A stretch of 64,000 nucleotides of DNA. Origin: Sphingopyxis sp. BE259. GTDB taxonomy: Bacteria; Pseudomonadota; Alphaproteobacteria; Sphingomonadales; Sphingomonadaceae. Location: assembly GCF_031457495.1 (NCBI RefSeq), contig NZ_JAVDWM010000001.1, positions 1,662,001-1,726,000 of the forward strand, given 5' to 3'. Under the pieces are notes generated by a model. The model saw nothing but the letters and a program-made list of their open reading frames with translations. It searched no databases and was not told where the DNA came from. Shown one piece after another: positions 39,799 through 48,293 of the stretch. The translations under genes and the position numbers were made by a program. Within the stretch, counting starts at the first letter, position 1. Each line of letters opens with the position of its first letter.

Positions 39799-42531
39799 TT
39801 ATGACGGTGAAAAGGCTGGAAAGGCGGTTTTTCGCCTTTCGACATTGGCCGCTGCGACATGATTCACCGCTTCGTCGAGCGGCAGGCGGCGGATCGGGGT
39901 GCCTTCGGGAAAGGCGCTGAGCAGGCGCGACGGGAAGCTGGGCGAGAGCATGACGAACTGGCCGAAATCGTCGGCGCGGCGGATCAGGCGGCCGAACGCC
40001 TGCCCGATGCGGCCGCGAATGACCATGTCGTCATAAGCGCTGCCGCCCTGCGCCGCGCGCCGCGCCGCGTGCAATATCGTCGGGCGCGGCCAAGGCACCC
40101 CCTCCATGATCACCTGCCGCAGCGATTCGCCCGGGACATCGACTCCGTCGCGCAAGGCATCGGTGCCGAGCAGCGAGGCGTGCGGATCGGCGCGGAAGAT
40201 GTCGACGAGGGTGCCGGTGTCGAGCGGGTCGACATGCTGGGCGTAGAGCGGGAGGCCCGCGCGCGCGAGGCGATCGGCGATGCGGGCGTGGACGATGCGT
40301 AAGCGCCGGATCGCGCTGAACAGCCCGAGCGCGCCGCCGCCCGATGCTTCGATCAACCGGCTATACGCCCCGGCAAGCGCGGGCAGGTCGCCGCGCGCGA
40401 TGTCGGTGACGATCAGCACCTCCGACTGGCGGGCATAGTCGAACGGGCTGGGGACGGCGAAATGCTGAACGCCGCCGTCCATGTGGCGCGCGCCGGTGCG
40501 GATGTCGGCCTCGCTCCAGCCGTTCGCACCATGCCCGCTGCGCAAGGTCGCCGAGGTCACCAGCACGCCCTGCGCCGGGCGATAGACGATCTCAGCGATC
40601 GGGCGCGCGGGGTCGAGCCAGTGGCGGTGCAACCCGGTGTCGAACTCGCGCCCGTCGTAGCGGTCGATCGCGAGCCAGTCGACAAAATCGGGGTTGGCGG
40701 GGCCGCCAACGCGCCCGAGCAGCGACAGCCAGCCGCCCAGCGTGTCGATGCGTGTGCCGAGGCTGTGCCGCGCCCCGTCGACGCGCGCCCGCGCTTGTCC
40801 ATCGAGCCAGTCGGGCGGATCGTCGACCAGCGCGTCGAGCCGCTTGCCCAGCGCCAGCAGCGGGCGCAGCAGCGCCTCGACCGCGTCGCTCGCCGCCGCC
40901 GCGGCGGTGACCAGCGCCGCGTCGGGATCGGCCAGCTCGGTTTCGAGGCCATAGCCCGCATCGGCGGTGCGGGTGTCGACCGCGCGCGCATACACCTGTC
41001 CACGCACCGCGGCGAGCAAGCGTTCGATCGCGCCCCATGGATCATTCTCGGACAAACGGCCGAGCCAGCCGTCGCCGGGCAATTCGGCGGCGGCGGTGAT
41101 CGCCGCCTGAATCGCGCGCTCGCCCGCCTCGTCATAGCTGGCGACGTCGGCGAGCCTTGCGGCGAGTCCGCGCCGCCGCCCGCGCGACTTGCCCTCGGGC
41201 CCCAGCACCCAGCGGCGGATTTCCACCGCTTCTTGGCCCGTCAACGCAGCCGCGAACATCGAGTCGGCGGCGTCCCACAGATGATGACCCTCGTCGAAGA
41301 TCAGCCGTGTCGCGGGGGCTCCGCCGTCACGCGGGCGCGCCGCCTGCACCATCGTCAAGGCATGGTTGGCGATGATGATGTCGGCCTGTGTCGCGGCGCG
41401 CGCCGAGCGTTCGATGAAGCATTTGCGGAAGTGCGGGCACCCGGCATAGATGCACTCGCCGCGCCGGTCGGTCAGCGCGGTGGTGCCGTTGCGGCGGAAC
41501 AGCGCGGGCAGCCAGCCGGGCAGGTCGCCGCCGATCATGTCGCCGTCGCGCGTGTAGGCGGCCCAGCGGGCGACCAGCTGCGCCAGGATTGCGGCGCGGC
41601 CCGAGAAACCGCCCTGCAGCGCGTCTTCCAGATTGAGCAGGCAGAGGTAGTTTTCGCGGCCCTTGCGCACGACGACCTTTTCGCGATGCGTCGCGGCGTC
41701 GGGGTACAGCCGCTCGGTCTCGCGCGACAGCTGGCGTTGCAGCGCCTTGGTGAAGGTCGAAATGCAGACGCTGCCCGCCGACTGGTCGATCCATTGTTTG
41801 GCGGGGGCGAGATAGCCGAGCGTCTTGCCAATCCCGGTTCCCGCTTCGGCGACCAGCATCCGCGGCGCGTCCTTGCGCTCGCGCGGTTCGAAAATCGCGG
41901 CGGTGGCGCGGGCATAATCCTGCTGCCCCGGGCGGCGTTCGGCGCCGTCGCCGGTCAGCCGGTCGAGACGCGCGGTGACGTCCTCGGGGTTGATGCGAAC
42001 CTGCCGCGGCGCGGCGCGCGGCGGCGCCTCTTCCCATTCGGGCAGGCGCGCGAACAGCCAGCGTTCATTGGCGTCGGGGGTCGTCAGCCGTGGTTGGACG
42101 AGGGGCGCCCACGGCCAGCGCTGGCGCGCCAGTGCTTGCAGTCCGTGCCACGCGCCCTCGCGTTCGGGCCACGCCGGATTGTCGATTCCGGCGAGCATCG
42201 CGGCGGTCGCTTGCGGCAGAAAAGCGGCGATGTCTGCTTCGGCTTTGGGCGGGGCGAGGCCGGTCGCGGCGGCGATCCCGGCGGGAGTCGGCACCGCAAA
42301 GCGCGCCGGGCAGAGGAAAGCGAAAAGTTCGAGCAGGTCGAGCCCCGACAGTTCGGGATAGCCGAGCCGATCGCCGGTCAGCGTCGCATTGAGCAGCAAA
42401 TGCGGGGTCGCTGCAACCGCCGCAATTGCCTCACCGCGCCCGACCCGCTGGACCCGTCCGTACGCGTCGGCGATCCAGATGCCGACATGGCTGGCGTGGA
42501 TCGCGGGCAGGGGAAGGGGGACCGGAGGCAT
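39799..42531 (-). CDS. ATP-dependent DNA helicase, DinG/XPD-like
   Basis: 910-aa superfamily 2 helicase. Walker A is LVAEAGTGIGKTLGYLAPAK (about 225-244), DEAH-type box LIFDEGHHLWD (about 396-406). Between them four Cys in the order C-x(many)-C..GCPHFRKC (about 292-370) suggest the Fe-S cluster of XPD/DinG helicases: CLLN, GECIYAGC, KCFIE. C-terminal motifs include GVLVTSATLRSGHG, GTDALRDGVDVPG, and GRIGQAFGRLIRR (motif VI). The first 180 residues form an extra N-terminal region (SHVGIWIADAYGRVQ) seen in alphaproteobacterial members. Role in DNA repair or replication-transcription conflicts likely. Confidence 0.87.
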   Translation of the reverse strand: MPPVPLPLPAIHASHVGIWIADAYGRVQRVGRGEAIAAVAATPHLLLNATLTGDRLGYPELSGLDLLELFAFLCPARFAVPTPAGIAAATGLAPPKAEADIAAFLPQATAAMLAGIDNPAWPEREGAWHGLQALARQRWPWAPLVQPRLTTPDANERWLFARLPEWEEAPPRAAPRQVRINPEDVTARLDRLTGDGAERRPGQQDYARATAAIFEPRERKDAPRMLVAEAGTGIGKTLGYLAPAKQWIDQSAGSVCISTFTKALQRQLSRETERLYPDAATHREKVVVRKGRENYLCLLNLEDALQGGFSGRAAILAQLVARWAAYTRDGDMIGGDLPGWLPALFRRNGTTALTDRRGECIYAGCPHFRKCFIERSARAATQADIIIANHALTMVQAARPRDGGAPATRLIFDEGHHLWDAADSMFAAALTGQEAVEIRRWVLGPEGKSRGRRRGLAARLADVASYDEAGERAIQAAITAAAELPGDGWLGRLSENDPWGAIERLLAAVRGQVYARAVDTRTADAGYGLETELADPDAALVTAAAAASDAVEALLRPLLALGKRLDALVDDPPDWLDGQARARVDGARHSLGTRIDTLGGWLSLLGRVGGPANPDFVDWLAIDRYDGREFDTGLHRHWLDPARPIAEIVYRPAQGVLVTSATLRSGHGANGWSEADIRTGARHMDGGVQHFAVPSPFDYARQSEVLIVTDIARGDLPALAGAYSRLIEASGGGALGLFSAIRRLRIVHARIADRLARAGLPLYAQHVDPLDTGTLVDIFRADPHASLLGTDALRDGVDVPGESLRQVIMEGVPWPRPTILHAARRAAQGGSAYDDMVIRGRIGQAFGRLIRRADDFGQFVMLSPSFPSRLLSAFPEGTPIRRLPLDEAVNHVAAANVERRKTAFPAFSPS

Positions 42532-42633
42532 CGCCCCAAACTAAGGACAAAAGGCGAACGCGGCAAGCGCGCGCATTCCGGCGGCAAGATCAGTCAACGT
42601 GACTATCTTCCAAGCCGATGATAGTCAGCGGTG

Positions 42634-43383
42634 ATGGCAAAATTTCTGCTCTGGATTGTTCGGGCTGCCTTGGGCCTAATTGCCTTTTTCGCATCAGTTG
42701 GACCTGAAGGTGCTAAATCGAACATTAGCGAATGGCTGACACTTGCTGGCCTCGACGAGCTTCCCCCCCATATTCGGAACCATAACGTCGATCAGCCTAT
42801 CGCATTTGCTGCGATAATCCTGATTTTCGTATCCATGATTCCTTGGCGTCGATTTTGGACGCAGATTCTTGCGCAATTTCACCAAAGCGCGCGCCATTCC
42901 GATCCGGAAACGCTGGAGTGGTTTTGGGAGATGGAAGGATTTCCGGTCTATTGGCTGGGTATGATGCGCTCCGGTTTCGATCCAGTTCGGGTGACGGGTT
43001 TCCAACTGCAAGGGCGTAATCATGGCGCTTTGATCGACAATATGTCCGGCTTTGTTCGTTCCGATATGACGGGGCAGAGTTTGCCGATATTCCTTAACGT
43101 CGAGGGCGACCCTGTGCTGCCCGAAGAGACGTACGGCATACCGGCAGGTGCAGATTTTGGTGTGTGCGCGTTTTTTGGCGAGCGAAATTCCACGCGTCCG
43201 GGCATAAATTCTGAGCAGTTTATCGGGGAATTTGGCGCTTTCACTGTTGTAATCGAATACGATGGCAAAAGATGGCAAAGATCGTTTGGCGAGGAAGAAA
43301 TTGAAGCTCAAATGTCGCGCTTCGTTCGCGAAAGTCGACGTGGAACGGCGCAGCCACGGGTTACCAGAAAGGCGACGGGATAG
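42634..43383 (+). CDS. Membrane protein of unknown function, low GC
   Basis: 249 aa from ATG 42634 (in-frame GTG 42631 is the alternative). Two hydrophobic segments near the N-terminus, FLLWIVRAALGLIAFFASVG (about 3-22) and IAFAAIILIFVSMI (about 56-69), and the rest soluble: PETLEWFWEMEGFPVYWLG, then a long beta-like region with VTGFQLQGRNHGALIDNMSG, and a basic C-terminus. No family recognised. The base composition is visibly AT-richer than its neighbours, with poor codon match (many ATT, TTT, GAA), pointing to recent transfer. No ribosome site stands out. Confidence 0.6.
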   Translation: MAKFLLWIVRAALGLIAFFASVGPEGAKSNISEWLTLAGLDELPPHIRNHNVDQPIAFAAIILIFVSMIPWRRFWTQILAQFHQSARHSDPETLEWFWEMEGFPVYWLGMMRSGFDPVRVTGFQLQGRNHGALIDNMSGFVRSDMTGQSLPIFLNVEGDPVLPEETYGIPAGADFGVCAFFGERNSTRPGINSEQFIGEFGAFTVVIEYDGKRWQRSFGEEEIEAQMSRFVRESRRGTAQPRVTRKATG

Positions 43384-43405
43384 TGAGCCAGCCGGAGTGG
43401 ATGAT

Positions 43406-43774
43406 TCAGCTCAACCCGCGGCGGCCAAATACCGGAGTGCGATTGTTCAGGAAAATCTGGGCCGGGTTGATCGCCACCGCATTTCGGGCGCGATTCAAGG
43501 CGTTATAGAGCGGGCCGTGGGTCAGTTCATAAGGGAATCGTACCCCCATGCGGTCCACCTCGGACCACATGACGACGGCATAAGTGACCTGACCGCCATA
43601 ATGGATTTCGCAGCGCGAGCGCGCCGGCATGCTGGCGCCGTCGATCCGCGCGCCGCCTTCGGACAGGTCGGTAATCTGGCCCTCGACAAAGTTCAGCACG
43701 CCGTTGACCGTCACCTCGATCGCGACGGGGGTGCGGGGCTGGCGGCGTGGCTGCGGGATGCGGGGTGTGTTCAT
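43406..43774 (-). CDS. PilZ-domain protein
   Basis: 122-aa protein with a PilZ domain: the N-terminal basic RRQPRTP (about 10-16) supplies the R-x-x-x-R c-di-GMP motif only loosely (RRQPR), and DLSEGGARIDG (about 37-47) is the D/N-x-S-x-x-G motif of PilZ domains. Binds c-di-GMP to affect motility, cellulose or other targets. The domain makes up almost the whole protein; a basic C-terminal tail follows. Convergent with the low-GC gene and divergent from the reductase at 43920. Confidence 0.82.
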   Translation of the reverse strand: MNTPRIPQPRRQPRTPVAIEVTVNGVLNFVEGQITDLSEGGARIDGASMPARSRCEIHYGGQVTYAVVMWSEVDRMGVRFPYELTHGPLYNALNRARNAVAINPAQIFLNNRTPVFGRRGLS

Positions 43775-43919
43775 GGCGTGATGCTAAGCCCTGGATGGTA
43801 AATTTTCCGGTAACGATAATCGGCGCAGCCGTGATGCCCCGGTACATGGCAGTGGGTGGCGACTCGCGCCGAAACGTGCAGAAAAGCGCCGCCCCCTCTC
43901 CAAAGGTCAGGATTTGTCG

Positions 43920-44906
43920 ATGCAAGCCGTTGTCTGCCGCCGCTACGGCGGGCCCGAGGTGCTGGAATTTCGCGAGGTGCCGATGCCTGAACCTGCCGCA
44001 AACGAGGTACGGGTGAAAGTTGTGGCCACATCGGTGACCTCAGGCGATAGCCGCCTGCGCGCCGCCCGTTTTCCGCCCGGCATGGGATTGATCGCGCGAT
44101 TGTTGTTTGGTTGGCGCGGGCCACGCCAGCCCATTCTGGGGACCGAGCTTGCCGGAATCGTCGATGCCGTGGGGGCTGGCGTCACCCGTTACCGACCCGG
44201 CGACGCGGTGATGGCGTTTCCGGGCGGGGCAATGGGCTGCCACGCCGAATATCGCTGTGTTGCCGAGACGGGGCCGATTGCGCGCAAGCCCGATGGCCTC
44301 AGCTTTGCCAAGGCGGCGACGCTGTGTTTCGGCGGCAGCACCGCGCTGCATTTTCTGGAGGTCGCGGCGGTGGCGCCGGGCGACCGGGTGCTGGTGGTCG
44401 GGGCGTCGGGCGCGGTGGGGTCAGCGCTGGTCCAACTCGCGCGCCACCGCGGCGCCGCGGTCACCGCAGTGTGCAGTGCGCGCAATGCCGATCTGGTCCG
44501 CGATCTGGGAGCGGCGGCAGTGATCGACTATGCGACCATTGATTTCCGCGGCCAGCCGGGCGCCTATGACGTCGTGTTTGAAACCACGGGCGGCATGACG
44601 ACCGGCGAGGCGCTGCCTTTGCTGCGTCGCAAGGGGCGTTTTGTGGCGATCGCCGCAGGGGTGCCCGATATGCTGGCGACGATCGGAGCGCCGGGGCGCG
44701 GCGGGCGCCGGGTCATTGCCGGTCCCGCAAGCGAAAAGCCCGAGCATGTCCGGCAGCTCGCCGACCTGGCGGCCTCGGGCGTGCTGCGCCCGGTGGTCGA
44801 CGGCACATTTAGCTTCGACGCCATTGCGGCGGCGCATGCCTATGTCGATACCGGGCGGAAACGCGGGTCGGTTGCCGTGCTGCTTGACCCCGCAGCGCAC
44901 GAATAG
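43920..44906 (+). CDS. NAD(P)-dependent alcohol/quinone reductase (MDR, zinc-free)
   Basis: 328 aa from ATG 43920, with AAAGGTCAGG upstream; TTG 43914 adds two residues. GroES-like N-terminus with EVRVKVVATSVTSGDSRLR (about 29-47) and GTELAGIVDAVGAGV (about 72-86). Rossmann site is VLVVGASGAVGSALVQLARH (about 158-177). The Cys and His zinc ligands of alcohol dehydrogenases are missing. It belongs to the quinone reductase/zeta-crystallin-like group. Substrate unknown. Followed by lysS 86 bp downstream. Confidence 0.85.
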   Translation: MQAVVCRRYGGPEVLEFREVPMPEPAANEVRVKVVATSVTSGDSRLRAARFPPGMGLIARLLFGWRGPRQPILGTELAGIVDAVGAGVTRYRPGDAVMAFPGGAMGCHAEYRCVAETGPIARKPDGLSFAKAATLCFGGSTALHFLEVAAVAPGDRVLVVGASGAVGSALVQLARHRGAAVTAVCSARNADLVRDLGAAAVIDYATIDFRGQPGAYDVVFETTGGMTTGEALPLLRRKGRFVAIAAGVPDMLATIGAPGRGGRRVIAGPASEKPEHVRQLADLAASGVLRPVVDGTFSFDAIAAAHAYVDTGRKRGSVAVLLDPAAHE

Positions 44907-44992
44907 GGGCCGGTTCAGCCACCGTGCGCTTGCAAAAGCGCGCGAAAGCGGGAAAGGGCGGTTCCCCACTGCTTGCATATCGGAAGATTGTC

Positions 44993-46573
44993 GTGACCGA
45001 ATTTCGTGCCGCCGCCCTCACGTCCAAGGCCTGGCCGTTCGAGGAAGCGCGCAAGCTGGTCAAACGCTATCCGGACGGCAAGCCCGGCGGCGCGCCGATG
45101 CTGTTCGAAACCGGCTATGGTCCGTCGGGGCTGCCGCATATCGGCACCTTCAACGAAGTGCTGCGCACGACGATGGTTCGCCGCGCCTATGAGGAAATGA
45201 CCGGCGCGCCGACGCGGCTGGTGGCGTTCAGCGACGACATGGACGGGCTGCGCAAGGTGCCCGACAATGTTCCGAACCATGCGATGCTCACCGAATATCT
45301 CGGCAAGCCGCTGACCGACGTCCCCGATCCGTTCGAGAAGTTTGAAAGTTTCGCGCATCATAACAATGCGATGCTGCGCGAGTTTCTCGATCGTTTTGGC
45401 TTTGACTATGAATTCGTCAGTTCGACCGAGCGGTACAAGAACGGCGCGTTCGATGAGGCGCTGAAAAATGTCCTGCGCCACAATCAGGACATTCTCGACA
45501 TCATGTTGCCGACGCTGCGCGCCGAGCGTGCCGCGACCTATTCGCCGATCCTGCCCGTCAGCCCGACATCGGGCGTAGTGTTGCAGGTGCCGGTGACCGT
45601 CGTCGATGCCGATGCAGGGCTGGTATCGTTCGACGACGACGGCCAGATGATCACGCACAGCGTTCTGGGCGGCGGCGCGAAGCTGCAATGGAAGGTCGAT
45701 TGGGCGATGCGCTGGGTCGCGCTCGGCGTCGATTACGAGATGTATGGCAAAGACTTGACCGACAGCGGCGTCCAGTCGGGCAAGATCGCCAAGGCGCTCG
45801 GCGGACGCAAGCCCGAGGGACTGATTTACGAGATGTTCCTCGACGAAAAGGGCGAGAAGATCTCGAAGTCGAAGGGCAATGGTCTGAGCCTCGAGCAATG
45901 GCTGGACTATGGCAGCGAAGAGAGCCTGGCGTTCTTTGCCTATCGCGAACCCAAGGCCGCGAAGCAGCTGCATATCGGGGTGATCCCCAAGGCGGTCGAT
46001 GAATATCTGCAGATGCGCGGCAATTATCCGGCGCAGGATGCCGACAAGCAGCTCGGCAATCCGGTGCATCATGTCCATGTCGCGCGCGGGCAGGCGGTTC
46101 CCACGGCCGAATTGCCGGTGACGTTCGGGCTGCTGCTCAATCTGGTGGGGGTGATGGGCGCCGATGCGTCGAAGGACCAGATCTGGCGCTATCTTGGCCA
46201 ATATGTCGAGGGTGCCGATGCCGCGACTTACCCTGAACTCGACCGGCTGATCGACAATGCGATGGCGTATAACCGCGACTATGTCGCGCCGACGCTGAGC
46301 CGCCGCAAGCCGGTGGGCGGCGAAGGGGCGGCGCTGGCCGAGCTCGATGCCAAGCTGGCGGCGCTATCCGCCGACGCGGGCGCCGATGACATTCAGAACA
46401 TTGTGTATGAGATCGGCAAGAACGAGGCCTATGGCTTTGAAAATCTGCGCGATTGGTTCAAGGCGCTCTACGAAACGCTGCTCGGATCGAGCGCCGGGCC
46501 GCGGATGGGCAGCTTTATCGCGCTGTTCGGGATCGATAATACGCGGCGGTTGATTGCGGAAGCGTTGGCGTGA
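44993..46573 (+). CDS. lysS: Lysyl-tRNA synthetase, class I
   Basis: 526-aa class I LysRS, the type found in archaea and alphaproteobacteria and unlike the class II enzyme of E. coli. HIGH motif in YGPSGLPHIGTFNE (about 43-56); KMSKS-like KISKSKGN at about 285-292. GTG start 44993 is set by CGGAAGA 6 bases upstream; a longer frame from 44924 has no good ribosome site. Charges tRNA-Lys. Ends in a GTGA overlap with the asparaginase-like gene. Confidence 0.95.
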   Translation: MTEFRAAALTSKAWPFEEARKLVKRYPDGKPGGAPMLFETGYGPSGLPHIGTFNEVLRTTMVRRAYEEMTGAPTRLVAFSDDMDGLRKVPDNVPNHAMLTEYLGKPLTDVPDPFEKFESFAHHNNAMLREFLDRFGFDYEFVSSTERYKNGAFDEALKNVLRHNQDILDIMLPTLRAERAATYSPILPVSPTSGVVLQVPVTVVDADAGLVSFDDDGQMITHSVLGGGAKLQWKVDWAMRWVALGVDYEMYGKDLTDSGVQSGKIAKALGGRKPEGLIYEMFLDEKGEKISKSKGNGLSLEQWLDYGSEESLAFFAYREPKAAKQLHIGVIPKAVDEYLQMRGNYPAQDADKQLGNPVHHVHVARGQAVPTAELPVTFGLLLNLVGVMGADASKDQIWRYLGQYVEGADAATYPELDRLIDNAMAYNRDYVAPTLSRRKPVGGEGAALAELDAKLAALSADAGADDIQNIVYEIGKNEAYGFENLRDWFKALYETLLGSSAGPRMGSFIALFGIDNTRRLIAEALA

Positions 46574-47058
46574 TTGAAATATTCACCACTGGCGGCACGA
46601 TCGACAAAGTCTATTTCGACGCGCTGTCCGAATTTCAGATCGGCCCGGCGGCGATCCCCGACTTGCTGCGCGAAAACAATGTCCATGTCCCGCACCGGGT
46701 GACGCAGTTGATGCGCAAGGACAGCCTGGAACTGGATGATGTCGATCGCGCCGCGATCCGCGCAGCGGTGGCGGCGAGCGATGCAGCGCATATTCTGGTG
46801 ACGCACGGCACCGACACGATGGTCCTCACCGGCCGGGCGCTGGCGGGGATTGCGGGAAAGACGATCGTGATGACCGGCGCGATGCAACCGGCGTCGGTGC
46901 GCGCCAGCGACGCCGAATTCAACGTCGGCTTTGCACTGGCGGCGGCACAGACGCTGCCGTCGGGGGTCTATATCGCGATGAACGGGATGATCTTTGACCC
47001 CGCAACGACCGAGAAGGATCGCGCCCGGGCGCGCTTCGTTGCGCAGGACCGCGGCTAA
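46570..47058 (+). CDS. Single-domain asparaginase-like protein
   Basis: 162-aa protein corresponding only to the N-terminal domain of L-asparaginase I/II (usual length about 330). IFTTGGTIDKVYF (4-16) holds the first catalytic Thr, and VTHGTDTMVLTGRAL (about 77-91) the second Thr-Asp pair; VMTGAMQPAS (about 100-109) follows. Both active-site motifs are intact but the second domain that helps form the active site is missing, so activity is uncertain. GTG start overlaps the lysS stop; translation is coupled to lysS. Single-domain forms are known in alphaproteobacteria. Its end overlaps the convergent desaturase gene by 4 bp. Confidence 0.8.
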   Translation: MIEIFTTGGTIDKVYFDALSEFQIGPAAIPDLLRENNVHVPHRVTQLMRKDSLELDDVDRAAIRAAVAASDAAHILVTHGTDTMVLTGRALAGIAGKTIVMTGAMQPASVRASDAEFNVGFALAAAQTLPSGVYIAMNGMIFDPATTEKDRARARFVAQDRG

Positions 47059-48086
47059 CCCTTGGCGGTCACCTGCCGCAGCACCGCGGCGTAGCCCGGC
47101 GCGATGGTCATCGATTCATGCCGGCCGGCGCGGCCGAGCATCGCATGCACTTCGGCCAGCCGGTAGCACGGCACTCCCATGAACAGATGGTGCTCCGAAT
47201 GATAATTCACCCAATATGGCGCTACCGTTGCGCGGGCCAGCCAGCCCGCGTGGGTGGTGCGAGCGTGGGTGAAGGGATCGTCGCTGCCGGTCGTCGTGCA
47301 GGCATGTTCGGCAATGTTGCGGATGCGGAGGTATAGCTGAAAGGTCGTGGCCAGTCCGGCGAGCCAGAGCAAATAGGGCGTCCAGCCATAGAGCGCGAGA
47401 GAGGCGGCGAGGAGCACCGCCTGGACAAGCAGGAACCGGCCGACCGCGCGCGCCACCGTGATGGCGCCCGCAAGATCGACCGTCGGTGACGTCATGCCGT
47501 CGTCGGACTGCTTGTTAAATGGCGTTCCGGCGGTGGTGCTCGCGCGGCCCTTGTCAGCCATTTCGCCGCGCAGCATTGCCTTCAGCCCGACGATCGCGAA
47601 GCCGAATTGCGCGATGCGCTGTTTGAAAAAGGTCTGGCCGGTCAGGTCGCGTAGTATCTTGCGGCCGAGGCTGGCGCGCGTGGTCGGAAAGGGCTTCGAC
47701 AGCGAAAGATCGGGATCCTCGGCCTGCTGGGTGAATTTGTGGTGCTGAAGATGATAGGTGCGATAGGCGATCAGGTCGGACCCGACCGCGGCGCCGGTCA
47801 GCCATTGGCCGAGGAAATTGTTGGTCTTGCGCACCGGATGCAGCAGCCCGTGCGCGGCGTCGTGCATCAGGATCGCGAGGCCGAGCTGGCGACCACCGAC
47901 AAAGACGACGGCGACGGCCCAAGCTGCGGGGTTTTGCGACCATGCCGCGATCCCGACCAGCGCGATGCTGACGATCCACGCATGGGCGACCAGCCAGATG
48001 CCGCGCCAGCGCGATGCGGCGGTGATCGCCGCCCATTGGCTGCGGTCGAAAAAGCGGTCGGGCGGGAGCAGGCGGACGGCGGGCAT
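47055..48086 (-). CDS. Fatty acid desaturase family protein
   Basis: 343-aa membrane desaturase/hydroxylase with the three His boxes HDAAHG (75-80), HLQHHK (112-117) and HSEHHLF (about 294-300), which bind the di-iron centre, and four membrane helices in two pairs. The second box follows YRTYH; the hydrophobic helices lie at about 25-70 and 215-250. Acts on acyl or carotenoid-type chains; the spacing fits acyl-lipid desaturases. No electron-transfer partner gene is adjacent. Confidence 0.88.
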   Translation of the reverse strand: MPAVRLLPPDRFFDRSQWAAITAASRWRGIWLVAHAWIVSIALVGIAAWSQNPAAWAVAVVFVGGRQLGLAILMHDAAHGLLHPVRKTNNFLGQWLTGAAVGSDLIAYRTYHLQHHKFTQQAEDPDLSLSKPFPTTRASLGRKILRDLTGQTFFKQRIAQFGFAIVGLKAMLRGEMADKGRASTTAGTPFNKQSDDGMTSPTVDLAGAITVARAVGRFLLVQAVLLAASLALYGWTPYLLWLAGLATTFQLYLRIRNIAEHACTTTGSDDPFTHARTTHAGWLARATVAPYWVNYHSEHHLFMGVPCYRLAEVHAMLGRAGRHESMTIAPGYAAVLRQVTAKG

Positions 48087-48293
48087 AAGCGGCTATAACA
48101 AGTTGCGATGCGAAACGGAATAGCGTCCATAATGGCACAAGAACGGGGTTAACGACTGCGCCGCGGTAAGGATTTGGCAACCTCTATTTGGCCACTGAAC
48201 CGGGTGGATCAGGCGAGCAGGACAAGCGGGAAATTGGGGGTTCGGCGTAGCATCATTCGGCCGACGGTCGGCGAGTCTGTGACCGGTGAATCG

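Noticed and set aside
40462..42621. 719-aa open frame on the plus strand
   Set aside because: Antisense to the DinG-like helicase, which has all helicase motifs.
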